Under the pieces are notes generated by a model. That model was given only the letters and a program-made list of their open reading frames with translations, searched no databases and was not told where the DNA came from. From assembly GCA_001972305.1 (NCBI GenBank), contig BDDD01005247.1, positions 5,017-69,016 of the forward strand: 64,000 bases of DNA, in the 5' to 3' direction. How positions within the stretch are numbered: the first letter of the stretch is position 1; each line of letters starts with the position of its first letter. This document shows positions 43,889-54,900 of this stretch, in pieces. The translations under genes and the position numbers were made by a program. Source of the stretch: Cephalotus follicularis (Eukaryota > Streptophyta > Magnoliopsida > Oxalidales > Cephalotaceae).

Positions 43889-44372
43889 TGTAATAACCAC
43901 AAATTCAATTCGTGTACATTGTAAAATTGATTAATAAAATGTGCACTCATTTGAATTTAATGTCCAATTATTATAAATTGTGATTGGTAATTGCTTGGGA
44001 TGAATGGATATACAATTGGTGAAGTATCAACTTATGAAACCCTAAAACAGTCATCGATAGCCGACTGTCACAGGGGAACAGTCGACTGTCTGAGGCATGA
44101 GTGGACAATCGACTACCTATTAAGGACAGTCGACATGAATGGTACTGCACAGGCGCTTGGCAGGCGTAGAAACAGTGATGCCAAGTGTTCTAAATGTGGC
44201 ATGCATGCGAAATGCGTGTCACCAGCTGCCATAACATGCAAGGGGAGTGCCTTGCATGTCCACTATTCTCTCTGCAAGAATTGCAGACCTGCAACCTGCA
44301 AAATAGAAGAGAGAAAGGTGAGAAAGAGGAGTGCATGTGAGAGAGAGAGAGAAGGAAAGGAGAGAAGCTGAG
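43889..44372 (+). repeat. 3' LTR of GypD, first part
   Basis: TGTAATAACCAC start. A palindrome cluster lies at 44058-44138. It is interrupted after ctgag (44368-44372, the GypB duplication) by GypB. Confidence 0.9.
44368..44372. repeat. Left target-site duplication of GypB (ctgag)
   Basis: ctgag, against ctaag at 59424-59428. The GypD 5' LTR reads gctgagctatg uninterrupted near 20150. Confidence 0.82.
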
Positions 44373-44880
44373 TGTCACGCCCCCGTTTCCAAAAACAAGA
44401 CAACACATAAAGTGGTGAGGCAATCAACACAAGATAATTCAGCACATGCGATAAAACGAATAAATAAAAACCTTCAGTAGCGGAAGCAATAACTCAATTA
44501 GGCTGAATTCCAACATGCATCACGCATCCCATACCACGTGATGCCCACCAAGTTTATAAATAAACCCAACATAACTGTCGATCACCCAAAACGGAGCGTG
44601 AAATAGTACAGTACGAGATAACAAAATATCCTTTGTTACAAAATCCGAATAACATGATCAATGTTCAATAACCCAAATACATAAATAAGAAAGATAACAA
44701 AGTCTTCTCTTTAAGTCTCCATGCATGCTCAATATCATATCCACTCCGTCAATCTGTTAAAGTAGGGGTTAGCCTTTGTCCTCACTCGGCTAAGTGAATA
44801 AACCCATAAATACAGTTCGAGTCATATGATAATGAGTATCATGAATGAATGCATTATGATGAGCCATGACATGTAATTTT
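44373..44880 (-). repeat. 3' LTR of GypB, outer part
   Basis: It matches 56610-57117 of the other LTR and stops at gtaatttt, where Sire-2 begins. Confidence 0.9.
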
Positions 44881-45006
44881 TGTTGACATTTATGTCTCAA
44901 TCCTAAGTTTTGATGATAACATATTTGTATTTGACAAAGTTTCTTGATGTGCAAGAAAGATAAAAGATAAACAAACCAGCAAGATTTATGCAGAAAACTG
45001 CCCAGA

Positions 45007-45378
45007 CCGTCGACGCTTGTAATTAAAGCGTCTGCGCTTTGACTGACGGTCGAGACAAGAACAAAGCGTCTACCGGTGAAGCACTTGGAGAATAGGAAAT
45101 AACACTCCAAGCGTCGACGCTCAAATTCAATCGTCTGCGCTTTGAGTCTCAAAGCGGATGCGCTTAGTGCAAAGCGTCTGCCGTCTCAGGCAGAGAAGAA
45201 ATGGCAATTAAAATGTGCCTAAGCATCGACGCTCAAGTCTAAGCGTTCACGCTTTATCTGGAGGTCGACATCAGCAATGGAACGTCTACGCTTTAAGCCG
45301 AGATTTCAAATTTTGGAGCCCCAACGGTCACATGACCGTCGACGCTTTATAGGAGTCCGTCGACGCTTTGATCGTCTG
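45007..45378 (+). repeat. Palindrome array in Sire-2 LTR U3
   Basis: AAGCGTCGACGCTT-type words as in Sire-1 (accgtcgacgctt, aagcgtcgacgctc, accgtcgacgcttta), upstream of the TATA box. Confidence 0.8.
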
Positions 45379-45462
45379 CAGTAATTTCTGACAGATTTCA
45401 GTGGACATTCCATTAAGGAATTAATCCTAAACTAATCCCAACGGATCTATGATGCAAGAAGC

Positions 45463-45470
45463 TATATATA
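45463..45470 (+). promoter_or_regulatory. TATA box in Sire-2 LTR fragment
   Basis: tatatata in the position aligned with tataaaat of Sire-1. After the deletion it lies only about 55 bases upstream of pol coding sequence. Confidence 0.6.
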
Positions 45471-45521
45471 GACGAAATTTTCTGAAGAAAGAGGAGAGAA
45501 CAATACAAGCAAATCAAGCAA

Positions 45522-47476
45522 AAATGCTTTATCCACAATAATGGAAAAGAGCATCTTGGCAAATTCGACTCTAAAGTCGACGAAGGAATATTTCTTGGTT
45601 ATTCTTCCACTAGTAGAGCTTATAGATGTTTTAACAAAAGAACTCTATTAGTTGAAGAATCAATGCATGTTGTTTTTGATGAATCTAACCCAAAACTTCC
45701 AAGAGAAGTTAATAATGAATGTGTAGATTTCATTGAAAACGGTGTTAGCAAGCTAAATATAGATGAAGCGAAAATGGAGGAATCTACCAGAGAAGATGCA
45801 CCTCAAGAAGACTATCAAGAGGCACTTCATGACCAAACATTGAAGGTGGTAAGAGGACATCCACATGAAGCCATTATAGGTAACCCTAGATTAGATGTGT
45901 CTACTAGGAGTAGCATTAATCACAATTACATTGCATTCCTATCACAAATCGAGCCTAAAAATATAAATGAGGCCGAAAAAGATGAAAATTGGATCAATGC
46001 CATGCAAGAGGAATTGAACCAATTTGAAAGAAGTAAAGTGTGGAACTTAGTACCTAGACCTAGTGATCAATATATAATAGGTACAAAATGGGTATATAGG
46101 AATAAGGTAGATGACCAAGGCATTGTAATTAGGAACAAGGCTAGACTTGTTGCTAAGGGTTATTCCCAAGAAGAGGGAATTGACTTTGATGAGTCTTATG
46201 CACCCGTAGCAAGATTAGAATCAATTCGTATGTTACTTGCATATGCATCTTATAAAGATTTCACTCTATTTCAAATGGATGTCAAAAGTGCGTTTTTGAA
46301 TGGGCTAATTAAGGAGGAAGTGTATGTGGAACAACCTCCCGGGTTTGAAAACCCCCATTATTCCAACCATGTTTTTAAGCTTTCAAAGGCTTTGTATGCT
46401 TTAAAACAAGCTCCTAGAGCTTTGTATGAAAAGCTTAGTGGTTATTTACTTGAAAACGGTTTTAAAAGAGGCACTATTGACATCACTCTTTTTAAAAAAT
46501 CTGTCAAAAATGAAATTTTGATTGTTCAAGTATATGTAGATGATATCATATTCGGTTCTACTAATAAAAAATTGTGCAAGAATTTTGCTAAGATTATGCA
46601 GGTGGAATTCGAGATGAGCATGATGGGTGAGCTCAATTATTTCCTCAAATTACAAGTCAAACAATTGGAGGAAGGCATCTTCATCAATCAAGCAAAGTAC
46701 GTCAAAGATTTGCTTAAGAGATTTGGGATGGAAAATGCCAAGAAGAGCTAGACACTTATGAGCGCAACGACAAAGCTCGACAAAGATGAGCAAGGTAAGT
46801 CAATCAATCAAAAACTATATAGGAGTATGATAGGATCTTTACTATATTTAATGGCAAGTAGGCCGGATATTTTGTTTAGTGTTTGTTTGTGTGCTAGATT
46901 CCAAGCATCCCCAAAAGAATGACATTTGCATGCGGTAAAATGCATTTTTAAGTATTTAGCATAGACACCGACCATAGGATTATGGTATCCTAGGAAATCA
47001 ACTTTTGACCTTCACACTTACTCCGATGCCGATTTCGGAGGCTATAAAGTGGATAGGAAAAGCACAAGTGGTACTTGTCAATTCCTAGGCAATATGCTCA
47101 TTTCTTGGTTTAGCAAGAAACAAAATTCGATAGCTCTTTCGACTACCGAAGCCGAATATATTGCTGCAGGTAGTTGTTGCGCACAAGTTATGTGGATGGA
47201 GCAACAACTTCTTGATTATGGTTTTACCTTTGAAAAAGTGCCCATTAGGTGTGATAACACTAGTGCAATTTGCTTAGGGAAAAATCCCGTTCACCACTCT
47301 AGAACTAAGCACATCGACATTAGATATCACTTCATTAAGGACCACATTGAAAAGGGTGACATAGAGTTAATTTTCTTTCCGACCGAAAAACAAGTCGCTG
47401 ACATATTCACAAAACCTCTAGATGAACAAACTTTCTCGAAATTTAGACTAGAATTAGGTTTGTGTGAAATTGAGTG
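45522..47476 (+). pseudogene. pol: Sire-2 pol fragment: RT and RNase H with three stops
   Basis: The frame begins in the post-integrase segment ([18 protein letters not shown]). RT follows: [43 protein letters not shown], the YVDD box at 46533-46544 and IGSLLYLMASRPDI. Stops lie at 46749-46751, 46919-46921 (TGA) and about 46963. RNase H follows: TYSDADFGG, STTEAEYIAAGSC, RTKHIDIRYHF and ADIFTKPLDEQTF, ending at 47474-47476. No frameshift is seen; the longest open piece is 362 codons. Confidence 0.9.
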
Positions 47477-47596
47477 ATTTAACATGTTTGTATGATTGAT
47501 GTGAATATGCCTGTGTGTTCAAATTGCTTAGTTATACATGATTGCATCATTTGCATACACTCTCGCGCGATTTCGGAAAATCTGCAGAAAAACAGA

Positions 47597-47735
47597 GCTA
47601 TGCGCCAACGGTTGTATTTAAAGCGTCTGCGCTTTAAAGCAAAATTAAGGTTCGAAATTGGGGAAATTGGTATAAGCGTCGACGCTTAAACCTACTCGGT
47701 CGACGCTTTAGTCGCGTTTTAAACTTCCAAGCGCC
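47597..47735 (+). repeat. Palindrome cluster between pol and third ORF (Sire-2)
   Basis: It contains aaagcgtctgcgcttt, the perfect 16-base palindrome taagcgtcgacgctta (47673-47688) and gtcgacgcttta. It is the counterpart of 267-405 in Sire-1. Confidence 0.82.
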
Positions 47736-47855
47736 GTCTGCCTCACAGTGCTACGAACCCTAACTCTAAAATTTCAACTGTCTGGTGATTTTTCTAGCGA
47801 TTTCTTGGTGATTCTCAGTCAAAGATCAAAGATTAACAACATTACAACTTCAATC

Positions 47856-49103
47856 ATGTTCAAATCAAAAGGTCTTGAGCAAGGACAAGGCTCCAAAGGC
47901 AAGACAAAATCGGTTGGGAAGAAGGGGAAGGAGAAAGCTGCTGCCACCACCTCCTCCACCGCTCCTGACGTGAGTTCTGCTAAACCTAGGTACCCAGAAG
48001 CATACTTTAACCGAAAAATACTAGTAGGTAAAGTCCTTGACTTTCTTTTTTGTTCTAGGGAAGGATTTCCTATAGTAGATTGGATTAGATTTCAGGGTCT
48101 AGAACCACTTTTCTCTTTGCACAAAGCTAGTTATCCAGACCTAATGAAGGAGTTCTATGCAAAAATTACCTCTAGCTCTTCATACACTTCAGTTGGCATT
48201 AGCACCACTGTCAAAGGAAAATCCATAGATTTTGATTTACCCGAACTCCATACCATTTTGAAAATTCCGAACCTAGGTGTTCAAGGCTGGAATCAACGCA
48301 CTTGGGTCACTGGCAGTGATTTCGACAGACTTGATTGTGTAAGAGTCTTATTCGGTGAGAACGCTGATCCGATTCAGCGAATGTACACTAGGAACTTACC
48401 TTTGCACTATAGGTTCCTGCACCGTGCGATATGCACGCACATTCTGCCTAAGGCCGGTGGGTTCGATGAGGTAACCCACATGGAAGCCTTCACTATGTAC
48501 CATTTTATCACTAGCCGACCTATAAATGTTCCCTTTCTTATTGTGAAATACATGCACTCGATACATGACCGGGAGAATGCTCGGTTAGGATATAGCAATA
48601 TCATAACCAGGATTCTAAAGTGTTTTGGTGTCGACGTCACTGGAGAAGTGCACAATGACCTCCTTAGTTCTGATAAGCTGGGAAAAGGAACCCTCGCAAG
48701 AATGGGGTTCAAAAAGCACAAGAGGACAGGTGCTTGGATTCCAAGAGACGAGGATTCAAACAGAATAGAGCAAGAGGAGGGTGAAGCCGAGGCTGGTGAA
48801 GAAGCGGAGAATGTACCTCTACAAATCGAACCCCCGCCTCAACCAATTCCAGATGACCATCCTCCAAGACATAGGATGGATGAGATGTTCGAAGTTATCA
48901 AGAGCATGCAACAGAACATTGAGTGCATGAGGAGGCGTCAAAAGAGATTTTTCAAGAGAACTGCTGACGCAGGACTTATTGTGTATGATGGCCTCATATC
49001 CTCCTCCTCCAGCCACGATGATGATCCCCCAGACGATGCGGCCACTGATGCCATGCAGGGTGATCTCGGTGGAGATGATGCGGGGACTCATATGGAAGTT
49101 TGA
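47856..49103 (+). CDS. Intact third ORF of Sire-2, putative plant transposon protein domain (PF20167-like)
   Basis: 415 codons from ATG 47856 to TGA 49101-49103. An upstream in-frame ATG at 47748 would add 36 residues; 47856 is chosen because the Sire-1 alignment starts there. Residues 1-45 are Lys/Gly-rich. The conserved body spans about 45-290: PRYPEAYFNRK (44-54), KEFYAKI (98-104), ILKIPNLG (134-141), LPLHYRFLHRAICTHILPKA (181-200), RPINVPFLIV (221-230), YSNIITRIL (246-254), KLGKGTLARMG (274-284). Then come an acidic segment (303-319), a predicted helix with MRRRQKR (341-365) and an Asp-rich tail (388-408). No signal peptide or membrane segment is seen. Function is unknown. It is unbroken while the pol beside it has three stops. 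Confidence 0.8.
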   Translation: MFKSKGLEQGQGSKGKTKSVGKKGKEKAAATTSSTAPDVSSAKPRYPEAYFNRKILVGKVLDFLFCSREGFPIVDWIRFQGLEPLFSLHKASYPDLMKEFYAKITSSSSYTSVGISTTVKGKSIDFDLPELHTILKIPNLGVQGWNQRTWVTGSDFDRLDCVRVLFGENADPIQRMYTRNLPLHYRFLHRAICTHILPKAGGFDEVTHMEAFTMYHFITSRPINVPFLIVKYMHSIHDRENARLGYSNIITRILKCFGVDVTGEVHNDLLSSDKLGKGTLARMGFKKHKRTGAWIPRDEDSNRIEQEEGEAEAGEEAENVPLQIEPPPQPIPDDHPPRHRMDEMFEVIKSMQQNIECMRRRQKRFFKRTADAGLIVYDGLISSSSSHDDDPPDDAATDAMQGDLGGDDAGTHMEV

Positions 49104-49854
49104 GCATGAGCATTCCTTTTTTTTTGTGTTCTGCATTTTCCGTTTCTCTTGCATTTTTGGATATGTTCTTGTAGTTTGAAGATTCAAGCTTGTATTTTGA
49201 CAAACTCATTATGTAATGACCGTGTTTTGGTGTTAATACAATGAAGTTAATGTTTAAAGCCTTGAATTACTTTTAAAAATTACAGCTTCATATATCATAT
49301 GCTTGAATGTTGATGTTTTGAGCCTTGAAAGAAATGTTTTGGTATGTTATTCAACTATTTTGGTTTGCACAGGCTTATATATATAGCTGCACACCTCTAC
49401 CATTTTGTGCATAAACAAGCCTTATACCTTGTAGTGTATTCAATTTGTTGAAAATGAAAATGATCTTAGTAATGATAAGTTAACTTTGGGAGCATAGATT
49501 GTATGCTCAAAGGCCTTTAGTCATAAGGTTGGATGTGCCCTTTAATCCCTTTTAAGATGATAACAAAAAGGGGGAGAATACTTGCATTAATTCAAAGTTT
49601 TTAAAGAAAAGGTTTGGGGGAGAAATGATAATATTGAAAGAAGTATTTGAGAAATAAAATTATGAGCTAAATGACAAGGAAATTTTATCCCTTATATGTC
49701 TAAGGGGGAGCAATAAACTCAGGGGGAGGTATTGCTTTTCAACTTTTAACTAAGGTCTCAAATTTTACTTCATATACTCTTTACTTGTTTATATCTTATA
49801 GATCTTTATGCTTTAAAATATAACAAATTTTGTCATCATCAAAAAGGGGGAGAT
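49104..49854 (+). promoter_or_regulatory. Sire-2 3' noncoding region with polypurine tracts
   Basis: Tracts aacaaaaagggggagaa (49561-49577), taagggggagc (49702-49712), ctcagggggagg (about 49719-49730) and tcaaaaagggggagat just before the LTR follow the Sire-1 layout. No ORF is present. Confidence 0.8.
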
Positions 49855-50017
49855 TGTTGACATTTATGTCTCAATCCTAAGTTTTGATGATAACATATTT
49901 GTATTTGACAAAGTTTATTGATGTGCAAGAAAGATAAAAGATAAACAAACCAGCAAGATTTATGCAGAAAACTGCCCAGACCGTCGACGCTTGTAATTAA
50001 AGCGTCTGCGCTTTGAC
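49855..50017 (+). repeat. Start of 3' LTR of Sire-2, truncated
   Basis: It matches 44881-45043 of the 5' fragment up to gcgctttgac. GypB sequence (cacagtacaagtc) follows without the rest of the LTR or a duplication. Confidence 0.88.
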
Positions 50018-50387
50018 CACAGTACAAGTCAAGCAATAAAATATAATTACTTGATCAAATATATTTGTTTAAAATATATTACTCCGTTCACAAGTTTTGA
50101 TAAGTTATAAAACTTAAAAGAATACATTTCTCCGTCTTTGGAAATACTTCCCCATTCATTTTGAAAATATATATATTCATATGTTGACAAATATACATTT
50201 TTGTACAAAAATGACTATAATAATCGTACAAGCTTTTCAAAATGTTAACCTTTTTTTAGAAATCAACCATAATGCAAATCACATTAATAATGCAAACATA
50301 TGCTCAGAATGCATCTAGGTTCATTCCAAGAGTCGTTTCGGGTCTAGCGGGTCCCATTCGAGTGAAATTCCATTAAACAGGGAGATA

Positions 50388-50814
50388 GGCGTCGATGTCT
50401 ATCCCTAAGGCGTCGACGTCTTTACACTAAGGCGTCGATCCCATGTACAAATATTCCTAGACGTTCTTGGACCAAAGACATCGATGTCTTTACAAAGACG
50501 TCGATGTATTTATGATACCAGAGAGTATCAGTTCGCGAGTCTTGATTCTGGAGGGTAGATTCCGGCCTTTTTAATCCTTCATGCAAACGAATCTCACTCT
50601 CTCAACGTGTAAGGCATGCTACAGGTTAACAAGAATATACCCAGAACATCATTTCATGCATAAAACATGTAAACCCAAGGCAATTTACCAACAACAGTAA
50701 GCACTACTGTTCTGTAATACCCAGAAAAGGCGTCGATGTCTATCAAAAGACATCGATGTCTTTCACGTTTTCACACGAAGGCATCGACGTCTTCACATAG
50801 ACGTCGATGTCTTT
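50388..50814 (-). repeat. AAAGACGTCGATGTCTTT palindromes, GypB left LTR
   Basis: It includes the perfect 18-base palindrome aaagacatcgatgtcttt at 50474-50491 and variants such as aaagacgtcgatgta, aggcgtcgacgtcttt, aaagacatcgatgtcttt and aggcatcgacgtctt. Confidence 0.85.
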
Positions 50815-51567
50815 ACAACCCAGAACGTCTTTTCCACAGTTTTAACACACCAAGCCATTATCAAATCCATCCTTTACACAACAAATTCACGTATTCATGT
50901 AATCGTACATGCATGATTAACTCTGTGTATCACAGTAACACCACAACAGAACCAGAATCACAATTCAACTATTAACATGCTATTCATCATGTTATTCATT
51001 AACTTAAAACCCAAAATGCATGTATAAATCTATCACTTTCCCCTACCTTATTGTTCCAAGTTAGGAACTGGAAAGTCCACCTCTTTGAGTTCCCAAGTTC
51101 TGGCCACTAGCAGCTCCAAGATCCCCTTAGCAACTGCTACCCATGAGTTCCAACCTCCAACTCAATCCAAGCTTCAACAATGGTGGCTCTCACACTCCCT
51201 GTTTTATTTCCTTTACTTCCTTTGGTGTTTTAAATGAGAGAGAGAAGTGGGGAGGGTTGTTCTTATGCAGGTGGCTTGCCCCCAACATCCTTCTCCTTAC
51301 ATTTAATGGGCACTCTCGTGCTCTCTCCCTCTTTCCAGATTCTGCACTTTTCTTTTGTTTTATTCCCTTCTTTCTTTTGCAGGTTGCATGTGAGGATGGT
51401 ATATTCCTTTGCATGTTCCATGTGAGGGGCATGTTTTGAGAATGCCTGGCAACACACCAGCATGATCAACACGTCACAATGCACATGTTAAGGCGTCTGG
51501 TAAAGCCCCCAAAGATCCCATTGCATGTTACTCTGTCAGTGGAAAACGTGACAGATGTTCTTTACAA

Positions 51568-51722
51568 AGGCGTCGACGTCTTTCCTTAGACGTCAATGTC
51601 TTTTCCCTTTTCGTAAGAAGGTGTCGATGCCTTCTCTCAATGTCGACGTGCATGCACATGCATTCACGTGTACCTCGGTTCCCATAGGCGTCGACGTCTT
51701 TCTAAAGACGTCGATGTCTTTG
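51568..51722 (-). repeat. Second palindrome cluster, GypB left LTR
   Basis: aaaggcgtcgacgtcttt, agacgtcaatgtctttt, aaggtgtcgatgcctt, aatgtcgacgt, aggcgtcgacgtctt and aaagacgtcgatgtcttt. Confidence 0.85.
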
Positions 51723-51891
51723 CCCCAAAACAGCGCCATTTTAAGTTTTGACATACACATTCGATTTCCAAAACCATAACTAGGGTTTGTAAGCATCTTT
51801 TGAGTTCAAAATCTCAACATTCTCATTAATTCAAGTTTAAGATTACATCATAAATCGAAATATGACATTCAGGAAAATACCGGGCGTTACA

Positions 51892-51906
51892 TCCACCCCT
51901 CCTTCA
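51892..51906 (-). other. Polypurine tract of GypB
   Basis: The minus strand tgaaggaggggtgga directly precedes TGTAACGCCC. Confidence 0.82.
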
Positions 51907-51936
51907 AGAAATTTCATCCTCGAAATTAACACAATA

Positions 51937-54900
51937 CTAGAACAAGTGTGGGTAACGTTCTCGGATGTCATCCTCACGTTCCCAAGTCGCTTCATCCGGC
52001 CGATGATATTGCCACTGAACCTTTACCATCAGAATGGACCGGTTCCTCAATACTTGCGTCTTCCAATCCAAGATTCTCACAGGTGACTCCTCGCAGGAAA
52101 GATCATCCTTCACCATAACCGAGTCATAATCCAGGACATGTGATGTATCTCGGATATAACCTCGTAGCATCGATACGTGGAAAACATCATGTACATTCGA
52201 AAATGTAGGAGGCAAGGCTAACTGATATGCTACCTCCCCAACCCTCTCCAGAATCTCAAAAGGACCAATGTAGCGTGGCGCCAACTTGCCCTTTTTCCTG
52301 AATCTTTGCACTCCTTTCCACGGAGATACCTTCAAAAATACGTAATCCCCAACATTGAAGGTTAAAGGCCTTCTGTTCACATTGTCGGCATAGCTCTTCT
52401 GCCGACATTGTGCTGTAAGTAACTTTTCTCTGATGAACTTGACTTTCTCCGAAGTCTCCTCCACCAACTCCGACCCAAGCAATGGTCGTTCGTCAACCTC
52501 GTCCCAACAGACGGGTGACCTACACTTCCTCCCATATAGTGCCTCGTATGGGGCCATACCAATACTCGAGTGATAGCTGTTGTTGTAAAAAAACTCTATC
52601 AGAGGGATATGGTCTTCCCAGGTCCCGCCAAAATTGATCACACAAGCCCGAAGCATGTCCTCCAAGGTTTGGATGGTACGCTCTGACTGTCCGTCTGTCT
52701 GAGGATGGAAAGCAGTACTGAGATTCAATCTTCTTCCGAAGGCTGTCTGGAATCTCTTCCAGAAGTTGGAAGTGAAGATCGAATCCCTATCGCAAACGAT
52801 GCTCACTGGAACACCGTGCAGTCGCACAATCTCCTTCACATATAACCGAGCCAACTTGCTCGCAGAATCAGTGACATGTGTGGGTAAGAAGTGTGCTGAT
52901 TTGGTGAGTCTATCAACAATAACCCATACGGCATTATGACGATGCCTAGTCAGTGGAAATCCAGAAATGAAGTCCATCGTGATGTGTTCCCACTTCCATT
53001 ATGCCACTGATAGTGACTGTAACAGTCCCGCAGGTCTTTGGTGTTCGGTCTTGACCCTCTGGCAAGTCAAACACTTTGCGACATATTCTGTAATCTCGCG
53101 CTTCATGCCGGGCAACCAGTAAGTCTTCTTCATATCTTGGTACATCTTGGTGCTACCAGGATGAATACTATACAAAGATTTATGAGCCCCGCAGAGTATC
53201 TCATCCTTCAGTCTAGGCTCATTCGGAAGACATACACGTCCCCAATATCTCAAAATACCATCATCATGTATTCTAAAATCAGACTCCGAATCCAGATTCT
53301 CTCGAATCCGCTGCAATTCAGGATCATGTGGTTGTGCATCTTTGATGTGATGCAGTAACACTTGTTCTACCCGCATAGCAGCTAGAAAGATCCCCGGTGA
53401 CTGATTGAATGGAGACCACTCTTGGAAGTCTTCCAACAACTTCCATTGCGACACCATCGTACTGACAACCATAGCCTTGCGACTCAAGGCATGAGCGACT
53501 ACATTCGCTTTCCCCGGGTGGTACTGGATACTGCAATCATAATCATTAAAGAACTCTTCCCACCTGCGCTGTCTCATGTTTATCGTGTCCTGACAGAACA
53601 TGTACCTTAAACTTTTATGATCGGTGAAGATCTCAAACTGCGCCCCATAAATATAGTGTCTCCACTTTTGAAGGGCGAAAACAATAGCTGCAAGTTCAAG
53701 GTCATGAGTCGGGTAGTTTTCTTCATACGGCTTCAGCTTCCTAGAAGCATAAGCAATCACCTTTCCTCGCTGCATCAGTACGCAGCCCAAGCCTTTACCT
53801 GATGCATCACTATAGAGTGCAAAGCCCTCATTACCCTCAGGTAATGTCAAGATAGGAGCAGAAACCAATCGATCCTTCAGCTCACGGAAACTAGCTTCGC
53901 AATCTTCATCCCAGACAAACAAGATCTTCTTCTAGGTTAGTCTGGTCAAGGGTTCAGCCATCCTTGAAAAATCCTGAATAAACCTCCGGTAATATCCCAC
54001 CAAGCTGAGAAAACTGCGTACCTCCATCACATTCTTCGACTGTGGCCAATTTCGTACCACCTCTGTCTTGGACGGATCCACCGTCAAACCTTCTCCGGAT
54101 ATAATGTGACCAAGGAAGATCACACGGTCAAGTAAAAATTCGCACTTACTGAATTTTGCATACAGCTGGTGCTCTCGAAGAATCTGCAGAGCTAACCTCA
54201 AGTGGCAAGCATGTTCTTATTCACTCCTTGAGTATACCAGCACGTCATCGACAAACACAACGACGAACTGATCCAGGTACGGTCGAAACACATCGTTCAT
54301 CAATGACATGAACGCAGTCGGTGCATTGGTAACACCAAAAGGCATCACAAGGAACTCATAGTGACCGTATCTTGTTCGGAAGACCGTCTTCTCAATATCT
54401 CCCTCCTTCACCCTCAACTGGTGATATCCTGATCTCAAATGAAGTTTTCAGAACACTCTCGCTCCATTCAATTGGTCGAACAGATCCTCGATGTGGGGTA
54501 AAGGGTACTTGTTCTTGATAGTTGCCTTGTTCAGCATTCTGTAGTCGATGCAGATCCTTATCGACCCATCCTTCTTCTTGACAAACAGTACAGGTGCACC
54601 CCACTGTGAAACGCTAGGTCGAATGAAACCCTTATCGATCAGGTCCTGTAACTGCAATTTTAGCTCTCTCAATTCTGCAGGAGCCATTCTGTATGGTGTT
54701 TTAGAAATAGGAGCTGTACCTGGTATAAGGTCGATAACAAACTCCATATTTCTTTTTGGCGGCAAAGATTCCAAGTCATCCGGAAATACATCTGGAAATT
54801 CACACACCACTGGGATCTCCTCCAGGCTAAAGCCTTTTTCTTTTCTTCGGTCAATCACATGAGCAAGATATCCTTCACATCCTTTCTCGAGATACTTCGA

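Larger units (their letters stand above)
44881..45516 (+). repeat. 5' LTR fragment of Sire-2
   Basis: TGTTGACATTTATG start. It aligns with 2544-3180 of the Sire-1 LTR and ends in gcaaatca, then changes to pol sequence. Confidence 0.88.
44881..50017 (+). mobile_element. Sire-2: Sirevirus-type Ty1/copia element, internally deleted
   Basis: The U3 part of a 5' LTR (44881-45516) is fused to the end of the integrase region of pol. Then follow RT, RNase H, a palindrome cluster, an intact third ORF, polypurine tracts and the first 163 bases of the 3' LTR. R/U5, primer site, gag, protease and most of integrase are deleted at one junction (45516-45522). The rest of the 3' LTR and neighbouring GypB sequence are deleted at 50017. 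It is the same subfamily as Sire-1. Confidence 0.87.
50018..51891 (-). repeat. 3' LTR of GypB, inner part
   Basis: It aligns with 57438-59423 and ends ccgggcgttaca next to the polypurine tract. Bases equivalent to 57118-57437 of the other LTR are missing at the Sire-2 border. Open frames here recur in the other LTR only because the DNA is duplicated. Confidence 0.9.

Noticed and set aside
47856..49103. Envelope protein label for the third ORF
   Set aside because: I see no signal peptide or membrane segment, and the motifs fit the putative plant transposon protein domain better.
51143..51439. 98-residue ORF repeated at 58675-58971
   Set aside because: It is conserved only because it lies in the two LTR copies of GypB; it has no domain, and overlapping frames on both strands are equally open.
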